DNA of 8,009 bases from Methanomicrobiales archaeon (GTDB lineage Archaea; Halobacteriota; Methanomicrobia; Methanomicrobiales; Methanoculleaceae): positions 1 to 8,009 of the forward strand of contig JAGVUK010000192.1 of NCBI GenBank assembly GCA_019136335.1, in the 5' to 3' direction. The number at the start of each line of letters is the position of its first letter. The first letter of the stretch is position 1. Under the pieces are notes generated by a model that saw only the letters and a list, made by a program, of their open reading frames with translations, ran no database searches and was not told where the DNA came from. The position numbers and the translations under genes were made by a program. Below are positions 1 to 5,208 of the stretch, one piece after another.

Positions 1-68
1 GCCGTACGTTCACAAGAAGGGAAGTGGGGAATTGTGGAGGGATTTGTGAGGATCGGGCATGCGCCGGT

Positions 69-317
69 TCACGCGCCGATGGCGAGCGCAGCCGGACCGG
101 CCGCCCCCTGTCCCTCACTGACTGTGGGGCACCTTCGCCAGCACCGGTTGTCGGCACAATCCCCGTTCAGGGCGCGAGCATAGTTCAGCAGGCAATCGTA
201 GCAGAACTGCGCTGCATGCAGAATCGCCTCATCATGGCCTTCAAAGTCATGCCATCGCCACTCACCTTCGATGTAGGGCCATATGCCGCGCCACATGTCC
301 CCCGATGTTCTTGGCAT
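69..317 (-). CDS. Doubtful small ORF, possibly a decayed gene remnant
   Basis: I do not recognise this reading frame. From the ATG at 317 it encodes about 82 residues. The middle part is rich in Trp, Tyr, Asp, Glu and Cys (motifs WRGIWPYIEGEWRWHDFEGH and FCYDCLLNYARALNGDC) and looks much more like true protein than any other frame here. The last 20 or so residues (Gly/Ala-rich) look like read-through of non-coding DNA. No good Shine-Dalgarno sequence precedes 317 or the alternative ATG at 296. In the neighbouring minus frame the sequence just upstream reads RHGYDAKNIGG; it would join smoothly to DMWRGIWPY if the five-G run at 299-303 were one base shorter. That suggests a frameshifted remnant, but the upstream frame is closed by a TAG within about 50 bases and has no start codon. 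It could equally be a short intact orphan gene. Confidence 0.3.
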   Translation of the reverse strand: MPRTSGDMWRGIWPYIEGEWRWHDFEGHDEAILHAAQFCYDCLLNYARALNGDCADNRCWRRCPTVSEGQGAAGPAALAIGA

Positions 318-353
318 CGTAGCCGTGCCTGATCGCGGCCCTCTACCGGGGGC

Positions 354-443
354 TCCTGCCGTCACGGGAGGATGAGCCGGAGAAGAGGGCGCTTGGAGAG
401 GGGCGCAGGCCGGGACGGATCCCCATCCTGGCGTCACGGGAGG
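354..443. repeat. Pair of imperfect direct repeats, each with partial dyad symmetry
   Basis: TCCTGCCGTCACGGGAGG at 354-371 and TCCTGGCGTCACGGGAGG at 426-443 match at 17 of 18 positions, with starts 72 bases apart. The first copy is almost a perfect inverted repeat around its central C (CCT-CCGT/ACGG-AGG with one mismatch pair); the second has an additional mismatch. They lie upstream of the doubtful minus-strand ORF ending at 69. They could be protein-binding sites, hairpins in RNA, or remains of a repeat family. No function can be assigned from the sequence alone. Confidence 0.45.
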
Positions 444-609
444 GCAGAAGCGCACGCTCGCTGATGAGGCAAAAGAGGAGCCGGCGATCGAGCATCCGCG
501 GAGCCCTCCGCCCTGCGTGAGCGGGTGTATGGGCTCATAACCCCGATTCCTGGAACAGATGGGGCACCACGGGTCTCACCGCGGGGTCCGGCCCGGGCAG
601 GCCGCCTCG

Positions 610-640
610 CCGGCAACGCCGGCGGCATTGCCGGGGTTTT
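610..640 (+). other. GC-rich stem-loop followed by a short T run
   Basis: CCGGCAA at 610-616 pairs with TTGCCGG at 628-634 around an 11-base loop that is itself GCCGGC-rich. GGTTTT follows. The shape resembles a terminator on the plus strand, but no credible plus-strand gene lies upstream in the window, so a chance palindrome in GC-rich DNA is also possible. Confidence 0.25.
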
Positions 641-753
641 CCACCGGACGGCCGGGACCCGCGATATCGCTATCCTGAACGCCCGGCACCCACCGGGATT
701 GCCGGCCTTCCAAAACCCAAGAGTGCCCGAGAGCCATTACTCCGGGCTACAGC

Positions 754-765
754 ATGCATATATCG
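754..765 (+). promoter_or_regulatory. Possible TATA box for the VOC gene
   Basis: A short AT-rich element, GCATATATC, stands out in a GC-rich surrounding about 25-30 bases before the start at 787. In an archaeon a TATA box here would put transcription start very near the AGGAG ribosome binding site or the start codon, which is rather close for a leadered mRNA. The assignment is tentative. Confidence 0.3.
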
Positions 766-786
766 GCCGGCATCTCAGGAGCAATC

Positions 787-1152
787 ATGCCGACAGTCGT
801 GCATCTCGATATCCCGGCGGAGGTACCCGACCGGGCCAGGACGTTCTACGAGAAACTTTTTCACTGGAAGTTCGAGGCCCCGCCGGGCTACACCGACTAC
901 TTCCTCTCTGCAACGACGGACGAGCAGGGAAAACCAGGTGTGGGACTCGGCCTCGGGAAGCGGGGAGCCCCGGACCAGAGGATAACGGCGTACTTCGACG
1001 TCGACTCGATCACCGCCACCCTGCCCCTCGTCGAGCAGCTGGGCGGGAAGGTCGTGGTGCCGTATACGCCGATCCCCGGCTATGGGGCGCTTGCGGTCTG
1101 CACGGATACCGAGAACAACACGTTCGGCCTCTGGGAGACACATACGGGTTAG
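787..1152 (+). CDS. VOC superfamily (glyoxalase/bleomycin-resistance fold) protein
   Basis: A 121-residue protein with the single VOC domain pattern. The first beta-alpha unit has VVHLDIPA followed by RARTFYEKLFHWKFE (the classic FYe-lFgW signature, residues about 15-30). The second half has ITAYFDVDSI, LGGKVVVPYTPIPGYG and a final DTENNTFGLWE, which matches the usual D-x-x-N-x-F-x-L-x-E end. The fold usually binds a divalent metal and acts on small electrophiles, or binds drugs; His7 and the Glu near the C-terminus are possible metal ligands. The substrate cannot be deduced. The start at 787 was preferred over the in-frame ATG at 754 because AGGAG (777-781) sits 5 bases before it and the protein then begins at the first beta strand. 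The protein is most likely cytosolic, as no signal or membrane segment is seen. It appears monocistronic. Confidence 0.85.
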   Translation: MPTVVHLDIPAEVPDRARTFYEKLFHWKFEAPPGYTDYFLSATTDEQGKPGVGLGLGKRGAPDQRITAYFDVDSITATLPLVEQLGGKVVVPYTPIPGYGALAVCTDTENNTFGLWETHTG

Positions 1153-1308
1153 GGAAGGCGGCCACCTCCGGCACTTGAGATTTCTCCCCCACTCAGTCTT
1201 TCGCATCCGCCTCCTGAAAACCTCGGATAGATCTCCACGGCGCATACTGCAGAAACCACCCTCATGAGAGGCGCAACCCTCATCATCATCGGCGCCAATC
1301 ACTCTACA

Positions 1309-1734
1309 ATGAAACCCCGGGATCTCCCTGTCGAGGAGAAGCAGCAACTCCTCGACCTTCTCGCCGGACTGCTCTTAAAGAGAGAGGAGATTCTCTTTGT
1401 CTACGTATACGGATCGTTTCCGCACGGCCCCTTCCGCGACATCGACATCGGCATCTTCCTGCAGAAGAGCAGCAACGGGGCAACCGATACGCTCCGATAC
1501 GAGATGGCGCTTGAGCAGGAACTAGAGGATGCCGCAGGCGTGCCCATCGATGTCAGGGTCCTGAACGCCGCGCCCCTGCCGTTCGCGTATTCGGTCCTGC
1601 AGACCGGGGAGGTGCTCATCTCCCGCGATGAAAAGGCTCGTTGCGACTTCGTATGCAGGATCTATACCCACTACCACGATTTCGCCTACTACCGAAAGCG
1701 TTACCGGAGGGAAGCCCTTGGTCTCCTACGATGA
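1309..1734 (+). CDS. mntA: MntA-type minimal nucleotidyltransferase (antitoxin of a HepT pair)
   Basis: A 141-residue minimal nucleotidyltransferase. The signature is VYVYGSFPHGPFRDIDIGIF: Gly35-Ser36, then Asp44 and Asp46, with a third carboxylate probably Asp81 in VPIDVRVLN. Known MntA antitoxins transfer AMP to a Tyr of the partner HEPN ribonuclease HepT and so inactivate it. That role is inferred here from family and neighbour. The GS-to-DxD spacing is 7 residues, shorter than the GSx10DxD usual for many minimal nucleotidyltransferases, but the catalytic acids are kept. An in-frame ATG at 1264 would add 15 residues (MRGATLIIIGANHST). I chose 1309 because the usual family start is close to this helix, though neither start has a clear Shine-Dalgarno sequence. 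The gene overlaps the downstream HEPN gene by 17 bases, which implies translational coupling. Confidence 0.8.
   Translation: MKPRDLPVEEKQQLLDLLAGLLLKREEILFVYVYGSFPHGPFRDIDIGIFLQKSSNGATDTLRYEMALEQELEDAAGVPIDVRVLNAAPLPFAYSVLQTGEVLISRDEKARCDFVCRIYTHYHDFAYYRKRYRREALGLLR
1706..1720 (+). promoter_or_regulatory. Ribosome binding site that fixes the TTG start of the HEPN gene
   Basis: GGAGG at 1706-1710, inside the end of the nucleotidyltransferase gene, lies 7 bases before TTG at 1718. No in-frame ATG or GTG fits as well: the open frame begins much further upstream at 1628, and the next Met is about 27 residues into the HEPN domain. The TTG start gives the normal HepT length. Confidence 0.65.
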
Positions 1735-2146
1735 TGAGAAAGTCACCGCACTCTCGTCGGAATTGGTTCAGGCGTGCGGGCACTTAAAAGACCTTGGCGA
1801 GATGGAAAAGGGGGTCGTTATCAAAGACCCACACCTGATTGCCAGTGCCAAATACCACCTCATCGTCGGCATCGAGGCTGCCATCGATCTCGCCAACCAT
1901 CTGATCGCGAAAAACCGGTGGAGAGCGCCAGAGGATTGCGCAGACACATTCCGCATCATGGAGGAGCAAGGTCTCATTGACGCGGAATTCTCCGCTCGCC
2001 TCCAGAGGATGGCGCGGTTCAGGAACCGTTTGATCCACATCTACTGGGATGTCGATAATGAAATCATCTACAACCTCCTCCAGGAAGATACCTGCGACAT
2101 TGAAGAGTTTCTTACCGAATACCTCCGCTTTCTCAGGACAGAGTGA
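1718..2146 (+). CDS. hepT: HepT-like HEPN-domain (DUF86) ribonuclease toxin
   Basis: A 142-residue all-helical protein with the HEPN active-site motif in RNRLIHIYW: Arg102, His107 and Tyr109, that is RX4HXY. In characterised HepT proteins the Arg and His make up the RNase site of the dimer, and the Tyr is the residue AMPylated by MntA. Both are present here, so the toxin appears intact. The rest (SAKYHLIVGIEAAIDLANHLI and MEEQGLIDAEFSARLQRMARF) matches the usual DUF86 helices. The start is taken as TTG at 1718 because of GGAGG 7 bases upstream and the family length of about 140. It overlaps the MntA gene by 17 bases, in the antitoxin-first order. The pair probably acts as a toxin-antitoxin module with a defence or stress role; substrate RNA is unknown. 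Nothing suggests truncation. Confidence 0.85.
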   Translation: MVSYDDEKVTALSSELVQACGHLKDLGEMEKGVVIKDPHLIASAKYHLIVGIEAAIDLANHLIAKNRWRAPEDCADTFRIMEEQGLIDAEFSARLQRMARFRNRLIHIYWDVDNEIIYNLLQEDTCDIEEFLTEYLRFLRTE

Positions 2147-2159
2147 AGGTCGACACCTG

Positions 2160-2177
2160 CACCCCCTGAACGGGGTG
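2160..2177 (+). terminator. Possible hairpin after the toxin-antitoxin pair
   Basis: CACCCC (2160-2165) can pair with GGGGTG (2172-2177) over a six-base loop, 13 bases after the HEPN stop codon. A weak pyrimidine-rich tract (CTTCTT) follows about 10 bases later. It may slow or end transcription, but archaeal terminators usually need a stronger T run, so this is only a candidate. Confidence 0.25.
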
Positions 2178-2269
2178 ACGGATCTTCTTGTGGCCGCTTG
2201 AAGATGTTACGAACCCGTTGCTCTGGAGGGAACGACCCGGTATCCAGAACCTCTTTACCCCTGCCGGTC

Positions 2270-2719
2270 ATGATCAGGAGGTATATGGCAGACCTTCATC
2301 CCTCACTCCTCTTCGTGCTGGCAGCCGGAAGCATCATTGTTGCCGTGCTGATCGGCGGATGCCTCGACGGCGGCCCTGCACCGGGGCACCAGACCGTGCG
2401 GACCATCCCGCCCGCTGAGGCGCTTGCCCTGATAGAAGAGAGGGGAAAGGACCCGGGTTTCGTTATCATCGACGCGAGAAGGCCCGACGAGTTTGCCGGA
2501 GGGCATATCGCGGGTGCGGTCAACATCGACTCGGCAACGTTCACAGAACACATTAAGGACCTCGACCCGGACGGAACCTACGTCATATACTGCCGGACGG
2601 GCGGGCGGACCGCCGGTGTCCGCGATATGATGCGGGAGGCCGGGTTCCGCGAAGTCTACGAGATCCAGGGCGGCATCAGCGCCTGGACGGCCGCCGGGCT
2701 CCCTGTGGTGAAGGAGTGA
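2270..2719 (+). CDS. Rhodanese-like sulfurtransferase domain lipoprotein
   Basis: A 149-residue single-domain rhodanese with an export signal. Residues 1-31 contain a basic start (MIRRY), a hydrophobic stretch (LLFVLAAGSIIVAVLIGGC) and a lipobox-like LIGGC, with Cys31 the likely lipidated residue. The domain follows: VIIDARRPDEFAGGHIAGAVNI (Asp68, His79), then YVIYCRTGGRTAG with active-site Cys108, then the usual final GGISAWTAAGLPV. Rhodaneses carry persulfide sulfur on this Cys; the role of exported ones is generally unknown. The protein probably sits on the outer face of the membrane. Start choice is uncertain: ATG at 2270 gives the basic N-terminus, while ATG at 2285 lies only 2 bases after AGGAGGT (2276-2282), which is too close for normal use. 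It is convergent with the RDD gene, with 3 bases between the stop codons. Confidence 0.8.
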   Translation: MIRRYMADLHPSLLFVLAAGSIIVAVLIGGCLDGGPAPGHQTVRTIPPAEALALIEERGKDPGFVIIDARRPDEFAGGHIAGAVNIDSATFTEHIKDLDPDGTYVIYCRTGGRTAGVRDMMREAGFREVYEIQGGISAWTAAGLPVVKE

Positions 2720-2722
2720 TCC

Positions 2723-3175
2723 TCAGTCCTCAGGCTTCACGTAGGTGACGCCTTCCGGCTCCTCGCTCTCCCGGGTCTCTATCACGACGGTACGGGAGAT
2801 CCGGTTGAAGAGTCTCTGCTTTGAGCCCGGCATCGCGAGCCACCCGATCAGGCAGTCAGGGATGAGGAGGAACGCCTTCCCGAAACTCTCGATTGCAGCG
2901 GCGGCAAAACCGATCTCCTCCCCGGCGCGGCCGGCGACCCGGATCTTCAGCGCCATCTTGCCGATGGACTGGCCCCGGTACCCCTCAAGCAGTGTCCAGT
3001 AGAGGAAGAGGACGACCGAGGAGAGGCTTATCGATACGAGGCCCGGATCGATCGTGAACCTCCAGGAGGGCGGCAGCCGGTCGGAGAGCGCCCAGAGGGG
3101 CAGTCCGACCAGGACCATGTCGATGAGCCATGCCCAGAACCGGGTTTCCCACCGGGCGAGGTAGAGGGTGACCAT
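2723..3175 (-). CDS. RDD family membrane protein
   Basis: A 150-residue membrane protein with the RDD-domain plan. An N-terminal WETRFWAWLIDMVLVGLPLW carries the conserved Arg (12) and Asp (19) in or beside the first membrane segment (about 13-31). A second segment lies at about 45-63 and is followed by GYRGQSIGKMALKIRVAG, the conserved G-x-S-x-G-K turn. A third hydrophobic stretch lies at about 90-115. The end, RLFNRISRTVVIE, corresponds to the usual R-L-x-D-R-I-x-x-T-x-V, with Asn in the Asp position. The C-terminal tail is acidic. RDD proteins are mostly of unknown function; some have been proposed to take part in ion transport. The start at 3175 is supported by AGGTGA ending about 6 bases upstream. 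No partner gene is evident, since the neighbouring rhodanese is on the other strand. Confidence 0.85.
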   Translation of the reverse strand: MVTLYLARWETRFWAWLIDMVLVGLPLWALSDRLPPSWRFTIDPGLVSISLSSVVLFLYWTLLEGYRGQSIGKMALKIRVAGRAGEEIGFAAAAIESFGKAFLLIPDCLIGWLAMPGSKQRLFNRISRTVVIETRESEEPEGVTYVKPED

Positions 3176-3188
3176 ACGTATTCACCTG

Positions 3189-3467
3189 TCGTTTTCTGTG
3201 ATTCTTAACGGTTTGTATCGGTGGATCTGTGGAGGCCCCGGTGAGAGGGGCTGAGCGCCGGGGGCCCGGGTGCAATAGAACTCTATCCGGTACTCGCCCC
3301 ACCCCGATGAGGAGGGGGCCGGATCTTTTCCGGGATCTCCCTCTGCAAGTGGATCGTGGTAGTCAATCTCGCAACCGGGGGATACCCGTATGGCTCTCGC
3401 CGGCATCCCCCAACCCTGCCCGGGTGTTGTTTCTCCGGCGGGCGGCGTCTGCTGTCCTGGTGCATCT
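3189..3467. other. Intergenic, no credible gene
   Basis: This is the GC-rich space between the RDD gene and the broken small gene, both on the minus strand. The overlapping frames here are Pro/Arg/Gly-rich and have no recognisable domain or ribosome binding site. A promoter for the RDD gene should lie near its left edge (about 3195-3215), where TTAACGGTTTGTATC is AT-rich, but no clear TATA box is seen. Confidence 0.5.
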
Positions 3468-3720
3468 TCAGGCCGTGGATTCAAGATACCTGTACAGAAG
3501 ATACGCACCGACGATGATGAGCCCCAGCGTCACGATGGTCTCAAACGTAACACCTTGAGCTTCCGGCTGCTCCGCTATCAAACGTAACACCTTGAGCTTC
3601 CGGCTGCTCCGCTACAACGTAGCGTCTTAATTCATCCTGTTCTGCCGGGGTCAGCGAGGTGTGTTGAGCCTTGCCAAGCAGGTATTCCATCCTTTCAAGT
3701 TGCGCGGGCAGTAGCGGCAT
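3468..3720 (-). pseudogene. Small single-pass membrane protein gene frameshifted by a 37-bp duplication
   Basis: Reading from ATG at 3720, the frame starts MPLLPAQLERMEYLLGKAQ and goes on through LTPAEQDELRRYVVAEQPEA; it then runs into the second copy of a perfect 37-bp tandem repeat and stops at 3541 after a meaningless tail. If one copy is removed in silico, the frame continues GVTFETIVTLGLIIVGAYLLYRYLEST and stops at 3468. That gives an intact protein of 71 residues: a short charged helical N-terminal part and one C-terminal membrane segment (TLGLIIVGAYLLY). I infer that this was the original protein; I cannot name its function. The present product (58 residues) loses the membrane anchor. 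A GGGGATGA ribosome binding site precedes the start, and a TATA-like element lies about 25 bases upstream. GTG at 3723 is an alternative start one codon earlier. The duplication could be real, reversible by slippage, or an assembly error. Confidence 0.75.
3541..3614. repeat. Perfect tandem duplication, two 37-bp copies
   Basis: Copy 1 is 3541-3577 and copy 2 is 3578-3614, both beginning TCAAACGTAACACC and ending GCTGCTCCGCTA, identical at all 37 positions. Because 37 is not a multiple of 3, the extra copy shifts the reading frame of the minus-strand gene across it. The absence of any mismatch implies a recent event. Confidence 0.95.
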
Positions 3721-3737
3721 CACTCATCCCCTCTCTG

Positions 3738-3749
3738 TTTTTTATATGC
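3738..3749 (-). promoter_or_regulatory. TATA-box-like element upstream of the broken small gene
   Basis: On the minus strand the sequence reads GCATATAAAAAACAG, an isolated AT-rich element in GC-rich DNA about 25 bases before the ATG at 3720. This fits an archaeal TATA box and implies a very short 5' leader. It suggests that the gene was, or still is, transcribed. Confidence 0.5.
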
Positions 3750-4111
3750 ATCTTCCGATTCGCGGAGGCCGGCTTTCCTCAACAGTTCAGGATCATGGGC
3801 CGAGGAACCCCCCTCATCTCGTCGGGGAAGGAATCGGGCCTCTGCAGGTCCCGATACACGTTCACCCCGCATGGGTATTCTTTATGTGTGCTGGGTGCCC
3901 ACAGGGATCTGGTTGCGCCGCAGGAGGCACGAAGCAGGAACATTCTCCTGTGGATTACAGTTACACGCGATTGGCGCAAACGACACCACGGTGCAGCGAT
4001 CTTGCTGCTAGGGCCGCCGTCAACCGGCCTATTGCGGTCTGCTCCCCTGACACCGGGAGAGAAGTTGAATCGCAAGCCTGTAAAGAGCATGGTGCCACCT
4101 ACGATATCATG

Positions 4112-4146
4112 CCCCGACTTCAGTCGGGGGTAGTTGACAAGTTGTC
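4112..4146 (+). mobile_element. Hairpin resembling an IS200/IS605-type right end
   Basis: CCCCGAC (4112-4118) pairs perfectly with GTCGGGG (4123-4129) over the loop TTCA, followed by GTAGTTGAC and a second small inverted repeat, GACAA-G-TTGTC (4136-4146). A subterminal hairpin of this kind with TAGTTGAC nearby is common at the 3' end of tnpB-carrying IS200/IS605 elements in archaea. No transposase or TnpB catalytic motif remains visible upstream, so at most this is a remnant. It could instead be a transcription terminator or a chance palindrome. Confidence 0.3.
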
Positions 4147-4294
4147 TGCAGCACTAATATATCTCTCCCTCGCCTTAAGGCCGCCCCGATCCCCCGGTTG
4201 AGCCTATCCCGGAGTGCAACCCGCCCATGCCTGCCCGCGAACCCCGCGATAACCATGGCAGGCGCTCCCGGGCCGGACCATCCCGCCCCGGAGG

Positions 4295-4306
4295 GAAAAA
4301 AGAATA
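4295..4306 (-). terminator. Oligo-T terminator of the informational operon
   Basis: Directly after the PAC2 stop codon the minus strand reads TATTCTTTTTTCCC, a T-rich tract in a GC-rich surrounding. Oligo-T tracts are the usual archaeal termination signal, and this one stands at the end of the whole PriS-to-PAC2 cluster with no further minus-strand gene for about 600 bases. Confidence 0.5.
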
Positions 4307-5053
4307 TCAGCCGATATAGTTCAGCTCTTCCCGGCCCCGGGCTTCCTCGGCTTCCCGGATATTCGCTATAATCTGCTCCATATCCTCGGCCCGCTGCTGC
4401 AGGGTGGTATGATCGATATCGATCCCGATCAGGCGGGAGAGGACGGTGAGAAGGCTGTCGGCGCTTCTCGGGTCGACGATGTAACCGCTCGTCTCGCCCA
4501 TCAGGCAGATGCCCTCGATGCCCCGGGCCTTCCCGAGGCCGAGCAGGAGGCCCGACGCCCCCATGATCATCCCGCCGCTCCCGGCGTTCTCAAACGACCC
4601 CCCGGCCGCCTCCACCTCCGGCCGGAGATGCTCCATGTTGACGGCGGAGAGCACCCGCGGGTGCTCGACCAGGTGGCCGACGCCGTACCCCCCGAGCGTG
4701 TAAATCCTCCGGACGCCAAGATCTTCGGCGACATCCAGGTAACGCTCGGCCAGGATGTAGTGGCCTTCGGCCGAGGTGCCCTGGAAATCCCCCACGAGAA
4801 AGAGGATCGCGAGCCCATCCTTCTCGCAGCGATAGATCTCGTTGTTGACCAGGTGAGTGACGCCCTGCTCGTCGATGACCACCTGCGGCGGGAAATGGAC
4901 CGAGGAGATCTCCGCGATCTTCTCGCCCCCGAGCTCATCGATGAGGTGGTCGGCAACAAGTTTCCCGACGTGCCCGATGCCGGGCAGGCCCTCGACCAGG
5001 ACCGGAGCGCCGCCGGTATCATCCCGGAAAAATTTCACGACGACGTCTTCCAT
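4307..5053 (-). CDS. PAC2 family protein (proteasome assembly chaperone-like)
   Basis: A 248-residue protein of the archaeal PAC2 family. The N-terminal part has the family signature VLVEGLPGIGHVGKLVADHL (about residues 18-37), then AEISSVHFPPQVVID. The middle has a Gly-rich YTLGGYGVGHL and ASGLLLGLGKARGIEGICLM, and SGYIVDPRSADSLL follows. The last 40 residues form a charged helix. Eukaryotic PAC1/PAC2 and some archaeal homologues help proteasome assembly or bind the 20S core; for this protein the role is inferred only. The C-terminus LNYIG is near, but not equal to, the hydrophobic-Tyr-any-residue tail that docks to the 20S core, because Tyr is third from the end. The start at 5053 follows AGGAGG about 11-12 bases upstream and overlaps the end of Nop10 by 19 bases, so translation is probably coupled. 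It is the last gene of the operon. Confidence 0.85.
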   Translation of the reverse strand: MEDVVVKFFRDDTGGAPVLVEGLPGIGHVGKLVADHLIDELGGEKIAEISSVHFPPQVVIDEQGVTHLVNNEIYRCEKDGLAILFLVGDFQGTSAEGHYILAERYLDVAEDLGVRRIYTLGGYGVGHLVEHPRVLSAVNMEHLRPEVEAAGGSFENAGSGGMIMGASGLLLGLGKARGIEGICLMGETSGYIVDPRSADSLLTVLSRLIGIDIDHTTLQQRAEDMEQIIANIREAEEARGREELNYIG

Positions 5054-5202
5054 CTGCGCACCACCCTCCTGTAATTACCGTACCTATCCTCGGGAGAAAA
5101 ACGTGCCGGATGAGCCGGTCGTGTCGACCGGCCGCAGATCGGGCAGACCAGCGCGAGCGTGTACCTCAGGTCGTCCGGACAACAGCGAATACGATTGCTC
5201 AT
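5035..5202 (-). CDS. nop10: Nop10, H/ACA ribonucleoprotein protein
   Basis: A 55-residue protein, typical in length for archaeal Nop10. It reads MSNRIRCCPDDLRYTL, then CPICG, then RPAHPARFSPEDRYGNYRR. The AHPARFSPED-YG-YRR block is the diagnostic C-terminal motif that packs on Cbf5. Nop10 joins Cbf5, Gar1 and L7Ae in the complex that uses guide RNAs to make pseudouridine. The zinc ribbon is incomplete: the second pair is present (Cys20, Cys23), but the first usual C-x-x-C is Cys8-Pro-Asp-Asp (Cys7 also present), with Asp11 where the second Cys is expected. It starts 6 bases after the aIF2-alpha stop and runs 19 bases into the PAC2 gene in another frame, with no strong ribosome binding site, so it is probably translated by coupling. 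Confidence 0.9.
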   Translation of the reverse strand: MSNRIRCCPDDLRYTLALVCPICGRSTRPAHPARFSPEDRYGNYRRVVRRWKTSS

Positions 5203-5208
5203 GACGCT

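Larger units (their letters stand above)
318..753. other. GC-rich stretch with no credible gene
   Basis: Open frames here are long only because stops are rare in GC-rich DNA. Their translations are Arg/Pro/Gly/Ala-rich, without recognisable motifs, and the longest plus frame overlaps the VOC gene in another frame. The stretch contains a pair of near-identical 18-bp dyads (354-371 and 426-443) and a GC-rich stem-loop near 610-634, listed separately. It may be remodelled or decayed intergenic DNA. Confidence 0.5.
3750..4306. other. Gene-poor stretch with possible mobile-element debris
   Basis: No frame on either strand gives a convincing protein. The plus frames at 3671-4201 and 3795-4133, and the minus frame at 3779-4090, have mixed low-quality composition, no domain I recognise and no good ribosome binding site. 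A hairpin at 4112-4129 looks like the end of an IS200/IS605-type element, so part of the sequence to its left may be the decayed 3' part of such an element. The last 100 bases (4200-4306) are the 3' flank of the PAC2 operon. Confidence 0.4.

Noticed and set aside
525..1178. A 217-residue plus-strand frame over the VOC gene start
   Set aside because: It overlaps the VOC protein in another frame, is Arg/Gly/Pro-rich with no domain, and is explained by scarcity of stops in GC-rich DNA.
775..1347. A 190-residue minus-strand frame opposite the VOC gene and the start of the nucleotidyltransferase
   Set aside because: It is antisense to a protein with clear VOC motifs and has no recognisable features of its own.
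3182..3508. A minus frame of 108 residues between the RDD gene and the broken small gene
   Set aside because: It has Pro/Gly/Arg-rich composition, no ribosome binding site and no motif, and overlaps the end of the membrane-anchor gene in another frame.
3541..3614. CRISPR-like repeat pair
   Set aside because: The two 37-bp copies are directly adjacent with no spacer and lie within a reading frame, so this is a tandem duplication and not an array.
4147..4170. AT-rich CTAATATATC as a promoter
   Set aside because: No gene starts within a suitable distance on either strand.
4409..5074. A 221-residue plus frame opposite PAC2
   Set aside because: It is rich in Asp/Val/Leu as expected for the complement of GC-rich coding DNA, and lies wholly opposite PAC2 and Nop10.
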